A stretch of 15,390 nucleotides of DNA. Origin: UBA4615 sp049422085. GTDB taxonomy: Bacteria; Pseudomonadota; Gammaproteobacteria; Burkholderiales; Burkholderiaceae_E. The notes beneath the pieces were generated by a model, which was given only the letters and a program-made list of their open reading frames with translations, was not told the DNA's origin and ran no database searches. Shown here in pieces: positions 1 through 7,343 of this stretch (its first letter is position 1; every line of letters starts with the position of its first letter). The stretch lies in NCBI GenBank assembly GCA_049422085.1, contig JBMSOD010000054.1:1-15390 (forward strand), read 5' to 3'. The translations under genes and the position numbers were made by a program.

Positions 1-248
1 GGACCGAGGCCCTCGACCATGGCCCCATCCTTGCGCAGGCGGTTGTCCCCGTGCGTGATGACGACGATGAGGCCCTACTCGCAGCCCGGGTCCTGCAGGC
101 CGAGCATCGACTCTATCCGCAGGTGGTCTGCTGGATGCTCGAAGACCGGGTCAGCCTTCACGAGGGCAGGATGCTCATCCGGGGGATCGATCCGTCGCAG
201 CGCCTGATCGTCATGGACCTCGACCGCATGCAGGGGAACCCCGAATGA
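1..248 (+). CDS. purN: Phosphoribosylglycinamide formyltransferase, C-terminal part (partial, runs off left edge)
   Basis: PurN transfers a formyl group from 10-formyl-tetrahydrofolate to glycinamide ribonucleotide in cytosolic de novo purine synthesis. Only the last 81 codons are present, read in the frame that begins at base 3. The visible start, T-E-A-L-D-H-G-P-I, matches the conserved ELDGGP region of the family, so the Asp at 15-17 should be the catalytic Asp (D144 in E. coli PurN). It is followed by the usual AQAVVPV strand and the AARVLQAEHRLYPQ helix that precedes the C-terminus. The usual length is about 210 residues, so more than half of the gene lies outside the window. An internal ATG at 51 is not the real start. 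The stop overlaps the next start in ATGA, so the two genes are probably cotranscribed and translationally coupled. Confidence 0.92.
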   Translation, partial: TEALDHGPILAQAVVPVRDDDDEALLAARVLQAEHRLYPQVVCWMLEDRVSLHEGRMLIRGIDPSQRLIVMDLDRMQGNPE

Positions 249-1579
249 TCCGGCCACGTCGCTCGTCAGACGGACCTGGCCGCGCGAAAGGTGGCCGGTC
301 GGCCCAGGGCGCCCGCAAGAGCGCACCCACCGGCATGACCCTGTTCGAGCACATCTGCAGTGCACTGGATTCGGTGATGTTGCTGCAAGGGCCGGCAGAC
401 CTGGCCTTGCGTCAGCACTTCCGGTCGCATCCCCAGCTGGGCCGGCGCGACCGGGGCCTGATCGCGGAGACGGTATTTGATGTGCTGCGTCAGCGTCGGC
501 TCTATGCCTACTGGGCGCAGGCCCTGCTTGGCCCACTCAATCGTCGACTGGCCCAGCTCTCACTGGCACGTCGCCTCGATGCGCAGACCCTGTCGGGTCT
601 GGGTCTGGGTGAGCATGCCGACATGCTCTGTGCGCTGGCACGCTCCGACCGATCGGCGCTGCCCCTGGCAACGCAGCTCAGCTTGCCTGACTGGCTGCTT
701 GATCGTCTGCGGGCAAGCCTGAACAGGGTCGTTCCAGGCGCGGCCGACAGCGACACGGCGTTGCTGGCGCTGGGCGGAGCCCTGCTCGAACCGGCGCCGC
801 TCGATCTGAGAGTGAACCTGCTCAAGGCGGATCGCCCCGCCGTGCTCCAGGCGCTGGCAGACGCAGGGATCGAGTCCCAGGCCATCGACCAGATCGACAC
901 GGCCATCCGCGTGAGCGGAAAACCGGCCATTGAACGGATGGCAGCCTTCGAGTCGGGCTGGTTCGAGGTGCAGGATGCCGGCAGCCAGGCCCTGGTCGAT
1001 TTTTGTGATGTCCGCCGTGGCCAGACCGTGGTCGATTTCTGTGCGGGTGCAGGGGGCAAGACGCTCGCAATGGCGGGCCGCATGCGCAACCGGGGTCAGA
1101 TTTTTGCCTGTGACACGTCGCATGCCCGTCTTTCGCGCATGAAGCCGCGACTGATTCGCTCAGGCGCCACGAATATCCAGCCCTTTGTGATCGAGAGCGA
1201 GCACGATGCCAGGCTGAACAGGCTGGCTGGCCGGGCCGACCGGGTGCTGGTGGACTCCCCCTGTAGCGGCACAGGCACGCTCAGGCGCAACCCTGAAATC
1301 AAGTGGCGGCTCGCAGCCAGTGACATTGCCGAACTCGCAACGAGGCAGTCAAGCATCCTTGCCTCAGCCGCCCGACTGGTGAAACCCGGGGGCGCCCTCA
1401 TCTACGCCACATGCAGTTTGCTCGAAGCCGAGAACGACGACATTGCCGCCGCTTTCGAGGCGAGTCATCCCGGCTTCGAGCCACAGGGCGTGTTGCGCCT
1501 GCTGCCAGGCCTGTCCGATCAGCCCGACAGGCCGCAGGGCGATGGTTTTTTTGCCGTCCGGTGGGTGCGCCGTTCCTGA
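245..1579 (+). CDS. RsmB/NOP-family SAM-dependent RNA (cytosine-C5) methyltransferase
   Basis: This 444-residue protein is a class I SAM methyltransferase of the RsmB/NOP family, which makes 5-methylcytosine in rRNA or tRNA. The N-terminal third (about 30-150) is helical and resembles the NusB-like RNA-binding domain of RsmB. The SAM motif VDFCAGAGGKT is at 263-273. Motif IV, DSPCSGTG, is at 337-344 with the product-release Cys at 340. Motif VI, ATCS, carries the expected catalytic nucleophile Cys390. The start ATG overlaps the purN stop by four bases. RsmB proper is commonly linked to fmt, so a copy next to purN may be a paralogue with another target; I therefore give no symbol. The first 30 residues are Arg/Lys-rich and probably disordered. 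Enzyme class is certain, the modified base position is not. Confidence 0.9.
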   Translation: MIRPRRSSDGPGRAKGGRSAQGARKSAPTGMTLFEHICSALDSVMLLQGPADLALRQHFRSHPQLGRRDRGLIAETVFDVLRQRRLYAYWAQALLGPLNRRLAQLSLARRLDAQTLSGLGLGEHADMLCALARSDRSALPLATQLSLPDWLLDRLRASLNRVVPGAADSDTALLALGGALLEPAPLDLRVNLLKADRPAVLQALADAGIESQAIDQIDTAIRVSGKPAIERMAAFESGWFEVQDAGSQALVDFCDVRRGQTVVDFCAGAGGKTLAMAGRMRNRGQIFACDTSHARLSRMKPRLIRSGATNIQPFVIESEHDARLNRLAGRADRVLVDSPCSGTGTLRRNPEIKWRLAASDIAELATRQSSILASAARLVKPGGALIYATCSLLEAENDDIAAAFEASHPGFEPQGVLRLLPGLSDQPDRPQGDGFFAVRWVRRS

Positions 1580-1659
1580 GCCGCCTCGTGAAGGATTTGG
1601 ACCTCGCGCCAGAGGGGTTTTGGCGAAGTCTTTTCTGGTCTCGGGGCAGCATTCCGGCT

Positions 1660-1665
1660 TACAAT
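1660..1665 (+). promoter_or_regulatory. Possible -10 element (TACAAT) for the desaturase gene
   Basis: TACAAT lies 28 bases before the GTG start at 1694 in the 114 bp gap after the methyltransferase gene, and GGGAG at 1680-1684 is a suitable ribosome binding site. No good -35 hexamer is visible 16-18 bases upstream, so the promoter call is weak. The rest of 1580-1693 shows no clear element. Confidence 0.3.
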
Positions 1666-1693
1666 CAATGCGCTGCTAAAGGGAGTTTGCAAC

Positions 1694-2908
1694 GTGCTTG
1701 AATCTTCCGCCGTCCAGGCGGTTCTGGGTTTCCTCGACAACGGGCTGCTGCATGCCACGGGCTGGGAGATGGTGGTCTACACCCTGGTCACCACGCATAT
1801 CACCATCGCCGCGGTCACCATCTTTCTGCATCGCTGTCAGGCCCATCGTGCCCTGGACCTGCATCCTTTGGTGTCCCACTTCTTCCGCTTCTGGTTGTGG
1901 TTGAGCACGGGCATGATCACCAAGGAATGGGCTGCCATCCATCGCAAGCACCACGCCAAATGCGAGACAGAAGAAGACCCCCACAGTCCCAAGACGCGCG
2001 GTATCCGCAAGGTGCTGCTTGAGGGGGTCGAGCTCTACCGCGAAGAAGCCAAAAACACCGAAACCCTGGCCAAATATGGCCATGGCACACCCGATGACTG
2101 GATCGAACGCAAGCTCTATACCCCTTGGGCCACGATGGGGGTCTACCTCACGCTTGTGCTTGATGTGCTCATGTTCGGCGCCATCGGCTTGACGATCTTC
2201 GCGGTGCAGATGCTGTGGATCCCCATCCTGGCAGCGGGCGTGATCAACGGCATCGGTCATTTCTGGGGCTACCGCAACTTCGACAGCCCTGATGCCAGCC
2301 GCAATGTCCTGCCCTGGGGCATCCTGATCGGCGGTGAGGAACTGCACAACAATCACCATGCCTTCGGAACCTCGGCACGGCTGTCCAACCGCTGGTACGA
2401 ATTCGACATCGGCTGGATGTACATCCGCATCCTTCAGGCCCTGGGTCTGGCCAAGGTCCGCAAGGTCGCGCCCGTGCCCAAGCTGGCCCAGCCCCGGCCC
2501 GCGGTAGACCAGCACACCCTGCAGGCCGTGATCGCACACCGCTACGACCTGATGGCAGCGTACGGACGATCGCTCGCCCGAACCTGTGCTGACGAGATCG
2601 TTCGCCTGCGCTCGGCTCAACCGGCGCAGGCTCGTCTGATCCAGACGGCGCAACGCTGGCTTCATCGCGATGCAGCCCAGTGGTCGGCCCAGGATCGCGC
2701 TTCGGCAGGCGAGGTGTTCGCGGCATCATCGGCCATTCGCAAGCTGGTCGAGATGCGTGCCGAACTGGCCAGCACCTGGGAGCGATCCAATGCAAGTGCA
2801 GAGCAGCTGCTCGCCCATCTGCAGGACTGGTGCCATCGTGCCGAGGGCAGCGGCGTTGCCGCGCTTCAGGAGCTCGCGCTCAGGCTCAGGCGCTATCAGG
2901 CGGCATAA
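1694..2908 (+). CDS. Membrane fatty acid desaturase (delta-9 / acyl-CoA desaturase type) with C-terminal helical extension
   Basis: This 404-residue protein is a di-iron membrane desaturase that introduces a double bond into saturated acyl chains, tuning inner-membrane fluidity. All three histidine boxes are present: HRCQAH at 46-51, HRKHH at 83-87 and HNNHH at 218-222, plus the accessory His189 in GHFWGYRNF. Hydrophobic segments at about 24-46, 60-75, 146-170 and 172-190 form the usual membrane core. After about residue 260 comes a 140-residue Ala/Arg/Leu-rich, probably helical cytosolic tail that the catalytic core does not need. The start is a GTG with GGGAG ten bases upstream; no better in-frame ATG precedes the first membrane segment. 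It is a single-gene unit closed by the terminator at 2965-2999. Substrate (acyl-CoA or phospholipid acyl chain) cannot be told from sequence. Confidence 0.9.
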   Translation: MLESSAVQAVLGFLDNGLLHATGWEMVVYTLVTTHITIAAVTIFLHRCQAHRALDLHPLVSHFFRFWLWLSTGMITKEWAAIHRKHHAKCETEEDPHSPKTRGIRKVLLEGVELYREEAKNTETLAKYGHGTPDDWIERKLYTPWATMGVYLTLVLDVLMFGAIGLTIFAVQMLWIPILAAGVINGIGHFWGYRNFDSPDASRNVLPWGILIGGEELHNNHHAFGTSARLSNRWYEFDIGWMYIRILQALGLAKVRKVAPVPKLAQPRPAVDQHTLQAVIAHRYDLMAAYGRSLARTCADEIVRLRSAQPAQARLIQTAQRWLHRDAAQWSAQDRASAGEVFAASSAIRKLVEMRAELASTWERSNASAEQLLAHLQDWCHRAEGSGVAALQELALRLRRYQAA

Positions 2909-2964
2909 CACGCTGGGCCCCCGGGGCTGGGGGTTCGCCCGGGCGTGCGGGCCCGTCCAAAAAC

Positions 2965-2999
2965 AAAAAACCCCCTGAGCTGAGCCAGGGGGTTTTTTT
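2965..2999. terminator. Strong bidirectional intrinsic terminator between desaturase gene and rpmG
   Basis: The stem CCCCCTG (2971-2977) pairs perfectly with CAGGGGG (2986-2992) around an 8-base loop. Six A residues lie on the left (2965-2970) and seven T residues on the right (2993-2999), which also extend the stem. It has a U-tract on either strand, so it can end both the plus-strand desaturase transcript and the minus-strand rpmB-rpmG transcript converging from the right. Confidence 0.93.
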
Positions 3000-3041
3000 C
3001 GTCAAGTTTCGCTGAACCCGGCGCTGCGGCCGGGATGACGA

Positions 3042-3197
3042 TCACTTGATCTTGGTTTCCTTGTAGGCCACGTGCTTGCGGGCCACCGGATCGAACTTCT
3101 TGATCTCGATCTTTTCGGGCTTGGTCTTCTTGTTCTTGGTGGTGGTGTAGAAGTGACCGGTACCGGCGGTCGACTCGAGTTTGATCTTGTCACGCAT
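3042..3197 (-). CDS. rpmG: 50S ribosomal protein L33
   Basis: This 51-residue protein begins MRDKIKLESTAGTGHFYTT and continues with the Lys-rich NKKTKPEKIEIKKFDP segment typical of L33, a small protein near the E site of the large ribosomal subunit. It has no Cys pairs, so it is the zinc-independent (C-minus) form. GAGGAG at 3206-3211 (read on the minus strand) lies eight bases before the ATG. It follows rpmB by 26 bp in the usual bacterial rpmB-rpmG order and ends before the terminator at 2965-2999. The length is normal for the family. Confidence 0.97.
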   Translation of the reverse strand: MRDKIKLESTAGTGHFYTTTKNKKTKPEKIEIKKFDPVARKHVAYKETKIK

Positions 3198-3223
3198 GAT
3201 GGAGGCTCCTCAGACGGGTCGGA

Positions 3224-3457
3224 TCAAAGATGACCCTGGGCGCGAAGATCGGCCAGGACCACATCGATGCCCAGTTTGTCGATGGTACGCAGGCCGGCGT
3301 TGCTCACGCGCAGGCGCACCCAGCGGTTCTCGCTCTCGACCCAGAACCGGCGATATTGCAGGTTGGGCAGAAACCGACGCTTGGTCTTGTTGTTGGCGTG
3401 GGAGACGTTGTTGCCAACCATCGGCCCTTTGCCAGTCACACGGCAGACTTTGGCCAT
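3224..3457 (-). CDS. rpmB: 50S ribosomal protein L28
   Basis: This 77-residue protein begins MAKVCRVTGKGPMVGNNVSH and contains the conserved TKRRFLPNLQ and RWVRLRVSNAGLRTIDK segments of L28, a large-subunit protein needed for late 50S assembly. The length matches betaproteobacterial L28. An in-frame ATG 45 bases upstream exists, but the chosen start has AGGAG at 3464-3468 (minus strand) with a six-base spacer and gives the conserved N-terminus. It is transcribed ahead of rpmG from the promoter at 3487-3515. Confidence 0.97.
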   Translation of the reverse strand: MAKVCRVTGKGPMVGNNVSHANNKTKRRFLPNLQYRRFWVESENRWVRLRVSNAGLRTIDKLGIDVVLADLRAQGHL

Positions 3458-3486
3458 GGCGAACTCCTGATCACGTAAAGCCCACG

Positions 3487-3515
3487 ATGATAGCCGAGGC
3501 ATGGGGGCTAATCAA
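3487..3515 (-). promoter_or_regulatory. Sigma70-type promoter for rpmB-rpmG
   Basis: On the minus strand, TTGATT (3510-3515) and TATCAT (3487-3492) are separated by exactly 17 bases, close to the sigma70 consensus. The expected transcription start lies near 3480, leaving a leader of roughly 25 bases before the rpmB ATG. The promoter sits in the 65 bp gap between radC and rpmB. Confidence 0.75.
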
Positions 3516-3522
3516 GCGCCTT

Positions 3523-4179
3523 TCAGATCAGCCCTGCCTGGGCAAAGGAGAAATGCCCTCCGGTCCCGACGATGATGTGATCAAGAATGGGGATTTCCAG
3601 GCAGCCCAGGGTGTGCTTGAGGGTCTGAGTGAGTTGCCGGTCGGCCGCGCTGGGCGTGGTGACACCCGAAGGATGGTTATGGGCCAGGATGACGCCGGCG
3701 GCGTTGCAGTCGAGCGCACGTCGGGCGACCTCGCGTGGATAGACCGCGGTTTGCCCCAGAGTGCCCGAGAAGAGCTCTTCGAACCAGAGCAGCCGGTTGC
3801 GGCAGTCGAGGAACAGGACACAGAAGACCTCACGGGGCTGGTGGGCCATGCGCAGGCTCAGACACTCGGCCACCGCAGCGGGGCAATCGAGCAGATCCCG
3901 TTCACCCAGGTTTTCGCGGATGCTGCGGTGGGCCAGTTCGAGTGCGGCCCCCAGGAGCTGTTCGATGCGACCACCAGCAAACAGACCCCGCTGGGTGCGC
4001 TGGGCAAGGGCATGAAGGCCACCGGCCTCATGCAGGGCGCGGGCTGCCCGCTGACGCAGGCGCGGGCCAGGCAGACCGGGCCCCCGGTGCAAAAGCTGCG
4101 CGAGCAGATCGGCATCGGTCTGGAACAGCGGGCTGAGGGCAGGCGACTTACAATGCACGGCTTCAAGGAATGGATGCAT
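3523..4179 (-). CDS. radC: RadC/UPF0758 family protein (MPN/JAMM domain)
   Basis: With the start at 4179 this is a 218-residue RadC-family protein. A short N-terminal helix-hairpin-helix-like part (DADLLAQLLHRG, about 22-33) precedes an MPN domain with the JAMM metal site: Glu117, HNHPSG at 167-172 (His167, His169) and Asp180. The family is a putative zinc metalloprotein of unsettled role; the name comes from an E. coli locus later shown not to be a dedicated repair gene. The front of the usual N-terminus (the W-P-x-x-x-R-P-R-E-K-L segment) is not recognisable, so this end is shorter or diverged. No clear ribosome binding site precedes the ATG, and an in-frame ATG at 4230 would lie inside fkpB, so the start is uncertain. 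Its start codon overlaps that of divergent fkpB. The stop lies 7 bp from the rpmB -35 hexamer. Confidence 0.87.
   Translation of the reverse strand: MHPFLEAVHCKSPALSPLFQTDADLLAQLLHRGPGLPGPRLRQRAARALHEAGGLHALAQRTQRGLFAGGRIEQLLGAALELAHRSIRENLGERDLLDCPAAVAECLSLRMAHQPREVFCVLFLDCRNRLLWFEELFSGTLGQTAVYPREVARRALDCNAAGVILAHNHPSGVTTPSAADRQLTQTLKHTLGCLEIPILDHIIVGTGGHFSFAQAGLI
4149..4169 (+). promoter_or_regulatory. Possible -10 (TACAAT) and ribosome binding site (AAGGA) of fkpB
   Basis: TACAAT at 4149-4154 lies 23 bases before the fkpB ATG at 4178, and AAGGA at 4165-4169 gives a good eight-base spacer to that ATG, which settles the start. Both elements lie inside the 5' coding region of radC on the other strand. 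No convincing -35 hexamer is visible near 4126-4132, so the promoter part is tentative while the ribosome binding site is good. Confidence 0.45.
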
Positions 4180-4642
4180 GAACCCAGCAGAGTCAGCGAC
4201 ACCGGTGGTCGGAGCCGGAGCCCATCTCACCCTGCATTACCGCATCAGTCTGTCGGGTGCCGGTGCAGATGTCATTAGTACTTTCGGCGATCGTCCGGCC
4301 ACGCTCACGCTGGGTCAGGGCCAACTGGCCGAATCGCTGGAGCAGCGTCTGATCGGCCTGCCCGAAGGCGCCCGACAGATCTTCGAGCTGGCTCCGGGCG
4401 AGGCCTACGGAGAACGCAACCCCGAGTTGCTTCAGCGTGTTTCGAGAAGCCTTCTCGAGGCGCAGGGCGAGCCGGGTGCCCAGTACAACCCGGGCGATCT
4501 GCTTGACTTCGCGGCCCCGAACGGCGGACGCTACGCAGGAATCGTGCGCGAAGCCGACGCTACCGGCGTCGTCGTCGACTTCAACCATCCTCTGGCCGGT
4601 CAGGCCTTGCAGTTTGAAGTGCACCTACTTGGAGTGCTCTGA
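4178..4642 (+). CDS. fkpB: FKBP-type peptidyl-prolyl cis-trans isomerase, SlpA/FkpB type
   Basis: This 154-residue cytosolic protein is an FKBP-type prolyl isomerase with an inserted-in-flap chaperone domain, as in SlpA/FkpB. The FKBP start (HLTLHYRISLSGAG, 16-29), the core LGQGQLAESLEQRLIGL at 45-61, the AYGERNPELLQ hallmark at 76-86 and the closing VDFNHPLAGQALQFEVHLL at 133-151 are all present. There is no signal peptide. Its stop overlaps the ispH start in TGATG, so the two are translationally coupled. The fkpB-ispH order is widely conserved in proteobacteria. The start ATG overlaps the divergent radC start. Confidence 0.94.
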   Translation: MNPAESATPVVGAGAHLTLHYRISLSGAGADVISTFGDRPATLTLGQGQLAESLEQRLIGLPEGARQIFELAPGEAYGERNPELLQRVSRSLLEAQGEPGAQYNPGDLLDFAAPNGGRYAGIVREADATGVVVDFNHPLAGQALQFEVHLLGVL

Positions 4643-5679
4643 TGACGACCTCCCCTGATGCATCGACCACCGAGGCATCGAATCCCGGGACTGCCATCTC
4701 CGGTTCGTCCGCTCCGATCGCGCTCCTGGCCCAGCCGAGAGGGTTCTGTGCCGGCGTGGATCGTGCGATCGAAATTGTCGAGCGCGCTCTTCAGCGCTTT
4801 GGCGCACCGGTCTATGTGCGCCACGAAATCGTGCACAACGATCATGTGGTGGCCGACCTTCGCAGCAAGGGCGCCGTGTTTGTCGACGACCTCCAGGAGG
4901 TTCCGCCCGGAGCCACGCTGGTGTTTTCGGCCCACGGCGTCTCGCGTGCGGTGCGCCACGAGGCCACCGATCGGGCCTTCCATGTCTTTGACGCCACCTG
5001 TCCGCTGGTAACCAAGGTGCATGTCGAGGTGGCCAAGCTGCGCCGCGAGGGGCGCGAAGTGATCATGATTGGTCATGAAGGACATCCCGAGGTCGAGGGC
5101 ACCATGGGCCAGGTCGACGACGGCATTCATCTGGTCGAGACTGCTGACGATGTCGCACGCCTGTCGGTCGCCGATCCTTCCCGCCTGGCCTATGTCACCC
5201 AGACCACGCTGTCAGTGGATGACTGTCGGGTGGTGATCGATGCCCTCAAGCAGCGCTTTCCGCTGATCGCCGAGCCCAAGAAGCAGGACATCTGCTATGC
5301 CACCCAGAATCGGCAGGATGCGGTGAAGTTCATGGCGCCGCAGTGTGATCTGGTGCTGGTCATCGGTAGCCCGAGCAGTTCCAACAGCAATCGTCTGCGC
5401 GAGGTGGCCGAAAAAATGGGCAAGGAAGCCCGGCTGATCGGTTCGGCGGACGAACTCGACCCGGCCTGGCTGGTGGGCAAACGGCGTATTGGCATCACGG
5501 CCGGTGCATCCGCGCCAGAGGTGCTGGTTCAGGCCCTGTTGGCCCGGCTCGAGGCCCTTGGGGTGCAGCGGGTCCAGAAACTCGAAGGCATCGAGGAGCA
5601 TATCCAGTTCCCTCTGCCCAAGGGGCTTGGCGGTTCGGCTTCGGGGGCTGCAGTGGTCGCGCCCTCATCGCAGGACTGA
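4642..5679 (+). CDS. ispH: 4-hydroxy-3-methylbut-2-enyl diphosphate reductase (LytB)
   Basis: IspH makes IPP and DMAPP from HMBPP in the last step of the MEP isoprenoid pathway, using a [4Fe-4S] cluster in the cytosol. The 345-residue protein has the three cluster ligands Cys36 (QPRGFCAGVDRA), Cys120 (DATCPLVTKVH) and Cys218. Substrate-site residues include His65 (HEIVHN), His98 (SAHGVS) and the GHEGHPEVEGTMGQ stretch (His148, Glu150). SPSSSNSNRL at 243-252 is the diphosphate-binding segment. About 24 extra Ser/Thr/Ala-rich residues precede the conserved start; no alternative start with a better context lies downstream. A short Ser/Ala-rich tail ends the protein. It is coupled to fkpB by the TGATG overlap. 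Confidence 0.97.
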   Translation: MTTSPDASTTEASNPGTAISGSSAPIALLAQPRGFCAGVDRAIEIVERALQRFGAPVYVRHEIVHNDHVVADLRSKGAVFVDDLQEVPPGATLVFSAHGVSRAVRHEATDRAFHVFDATCPLVTKVHVEVAKLRREGREVIMIGHEGHPEVEGTMGQVDDGIHLVETADDVARLSVADPSRLAYVTQTTLSVDDCRVVIDALKQRFPLIAEPKKQDICYATQNRQDAVKFMAPQCDLVLVIGSPSSSNSNRLREVAEKMGKEARLIGSADELDPAWLVGKRRIGITAGASAPEVLVQALLARLEALGVQRVQKLEGIEEHIQFPLPKGLGGSASGAAVVAPSSQD

Positions 5680-5700
5680 ACGAGGCGAGGGAGTGAGGCC

Positions 5701-7329
5701 ATGAGGCCAGGCGCCCCCGCCCCAGGTCGACGGCGTTGCCTGGTCGGGTCGGCAGGGCTGGCTGCAGGCCTTCTTGCGGGGACATCGTCGCAACTCGCCG
5801 GGTGCGCCTCCACGCAGCCGGATCAGGCGGTCAGGGAAACTCATCCGACCGGGGCGCCGACTGACAGGGCAGACCTGGCCAAGATCAAGGCGGGGCGCGC
5901 CATGGGCGAGTCACTGGCCCTGCATGCCTTGCAACGCCTGAGCTGGGGTCCGCGTCCGGGCGATGTTCAGGCCTGCGCCCGGCGGTCCTTGTCCGAGTGG
6001 CTGGAGGCGCAACTGCACCCGCAGGATCTGCCCGAGTCCCCCCGACTGCTCGAACGCCTGCAGGGCTACGAGACGCTCGGCCGCCGACATGCCCCTGTTC
6101 TGGCAGAGTTCGCTGCCTTGCAGGCGGCCGCGCTGTCGGCGAGACGCTCGGCTGAAGAGCGTCAGCAATCGGCGCGCGAGGTGACCCAGCTGATCCAGCG
6201 GGTCCAGGGCCAGGCCCGACGTGCACGCCTCCTGCGTGCGGTGCATACAGAGCGGCAGCTCGAGGATGTCCTGGTTGCCTTCTGGTTCAACCATTTCAAC
6301 GTCTTTGCGGGCAAGGAGTCGGTCCGGGTGACGGTCGGCTATTTCGAGGCTGAGGCCATCCGCCCGCATGTGTTCGGCCGCTTCCGGGACCTTCTGGGTG
6401 CGACGGCCCGACATCCGGCCATGCTCAACTATCTCGACAACTGGCAAAGCGTGGCTCCCGGGTTCAGGTTCCCGGCAGCAGCGCAGGCGGCGGCCGCGGC
6501 ACAGGGGGGCTTTGTCCTGCCGCGCGGGTTGAACGAGAACTACGCTCGCGAATTGCTCGAACTCCACACGCTGGGCGTTGATGGCGGTTACGGTCAGGCC
6601 GATGTGACCGCAGTGGCCCGCGCGTTGACCGGCTGGAGTTTTGATCGACGCAGCCCTGGGCCGCATGATGCCTTCAGGTTCTATCCGGCACGCCACGATG
6701 CTTCGGCAAAGACTGTCCTCGGACAGATCGTGCAGGGCCAGGGTCAGAGCCAGGGGGAGTGGGTGCTCGACCAGCTGGCACGCCATCCCTCCACTGCACG
6801 CCGGATCAGCCTGAAGCTTGCCCGACATCTCGTGGGCGAAACGCCGGGCGAGGCGCTGGTGCAGCGGCTGACGCAGATCTACATGCAGACCGACGGCGAC
6901 CTGCGTGCGCTGACGCGTGCGCTGGTGATGAGTGACGAGTTTGCCGAACCGGCGAATTACGGAAACCGCTTCAAGCCGCCTGACCGGTACGTGATTTCGG
7001 CAGTGCGGGCCTGTGGACCGAGTGAGCCTGATCCCCTGGCCATGGCCGCTGCCATCGCAGGCATGGGCATGCCGGTCTGGCTGTGCCCGTCGCCGGATGG
7101 CTGGCCCCAGACCCGTGAAGCCTGGCTCACACCCGAAGGCCTGCGCCTGCGAGCGGAATATGCAAGCCGTCTCGCAGCAGGCGGTACGGCTCAAGGATGG
7201 GCGCGGGACCCGACTCAGGATCCGACCCTGGACGGGCTGAGCGAGGCCACCCGCGCGGTGCTCAGGGCACAGCCTGCGCAGCACCGTCTGGCGCTCGCGC
7301 TGGCCAGTCCTGACTTTTCGCGTTTCTGA
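5701..7329 (+). CDS. DUF1800-domain lipoprotein, exported, function unknown
   Basis: The 542-residue protein matches the DUF1800 family, whose biochemical role is not established. The N-terminus has an Arg triplet (10-12), a hydrophobic stretch and a lipobox LAGC with Cys35, so it should be a lipoprotein carried over the inner membrane by Sec or possibly Tat. DUF1800 marks in order: HALQRLSWGPRPGDV at 75-89, FWFNHFNVF at 194-202, a conserved LDNWQS at 245-250, GLNENYARELLELHTLGVDG at 276-295 and the RHD...KTVLG segment at 331-341. An Ala/Gln-rich insert (about 258-270) and a coiled, Gln/Arg-rich stretch (134-178) interrupt the domain. It starts 21 bp after ispH, with GAGGGAG upstream, and is followed after 14 bp by a DUF1501 gene. 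The two families are habitually adjacent, which implies a shared function. Confidence 0.88.
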   Translation: MRPGAPAPGRRRCLVGSAGLAAGLLAGTSSQLAGCASTQPDQAVRETHPTGAPTDRADLAKIKAGRAMGESLALHALQRLSWGPRPGDVQACARRSLSEWLEAQLHPQDLPESPRLLERLQGYETLGRRHAPVLAEFAALQAAALSARRSAEERQQSAREVTQLIQRVQGQARRARLLRAVHTERQLEDVLVAFWFNHFNVFAGKESVRVTVGYFEAEAIRPHVFGRFRDLLGATARHPAMLNYLDNWQSVAPGFRFPAAAQAAAAAQGGFVLPRGLNENYARELLELHTLGVDGGYGQADVTAVARALTGWSFDRRSPGPHDAFRFYPARHDASAKTVLGQIVQGQGQSQGEWVLDQLARHPSTARRISLKLARHLVGETPGEALVQRLTQIYMQTDGDLRALTRALVMSDEFAEPANYGNRFKPPDRYVISAVRACGPSEPDPLAMAAAIAGMGMPVWLCPSPDGWPQTREAWLTPEGLRLRAEYASRLAAGGTAQGWARDPTQDPTLDGLSEATRAVLRAQPAQHRLALALASPDFSRF

Positions 7330-7343
7330 TCGGGGAGGCCCGC

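Noticed and set aside
1676..2665. Minus-strand open frame of 329 codons
   Set aside because: It is the shadow of the desaturase gene, whose three His boxes fix the coding frame.
2909..2964. GC-rich inverted repeats (such as GCCCCCGGGGC) just after the desaturase stop
   Set aside because: They are short and not followed by a T run; the real terminator is at 2965-2999.
3181..4278. Plus-strand open frame of 365 codons
   Set aside because: It is antisense to rpmB and radC, both with conserved motifs. The product shows no domain and no ribosome binding site supports it.
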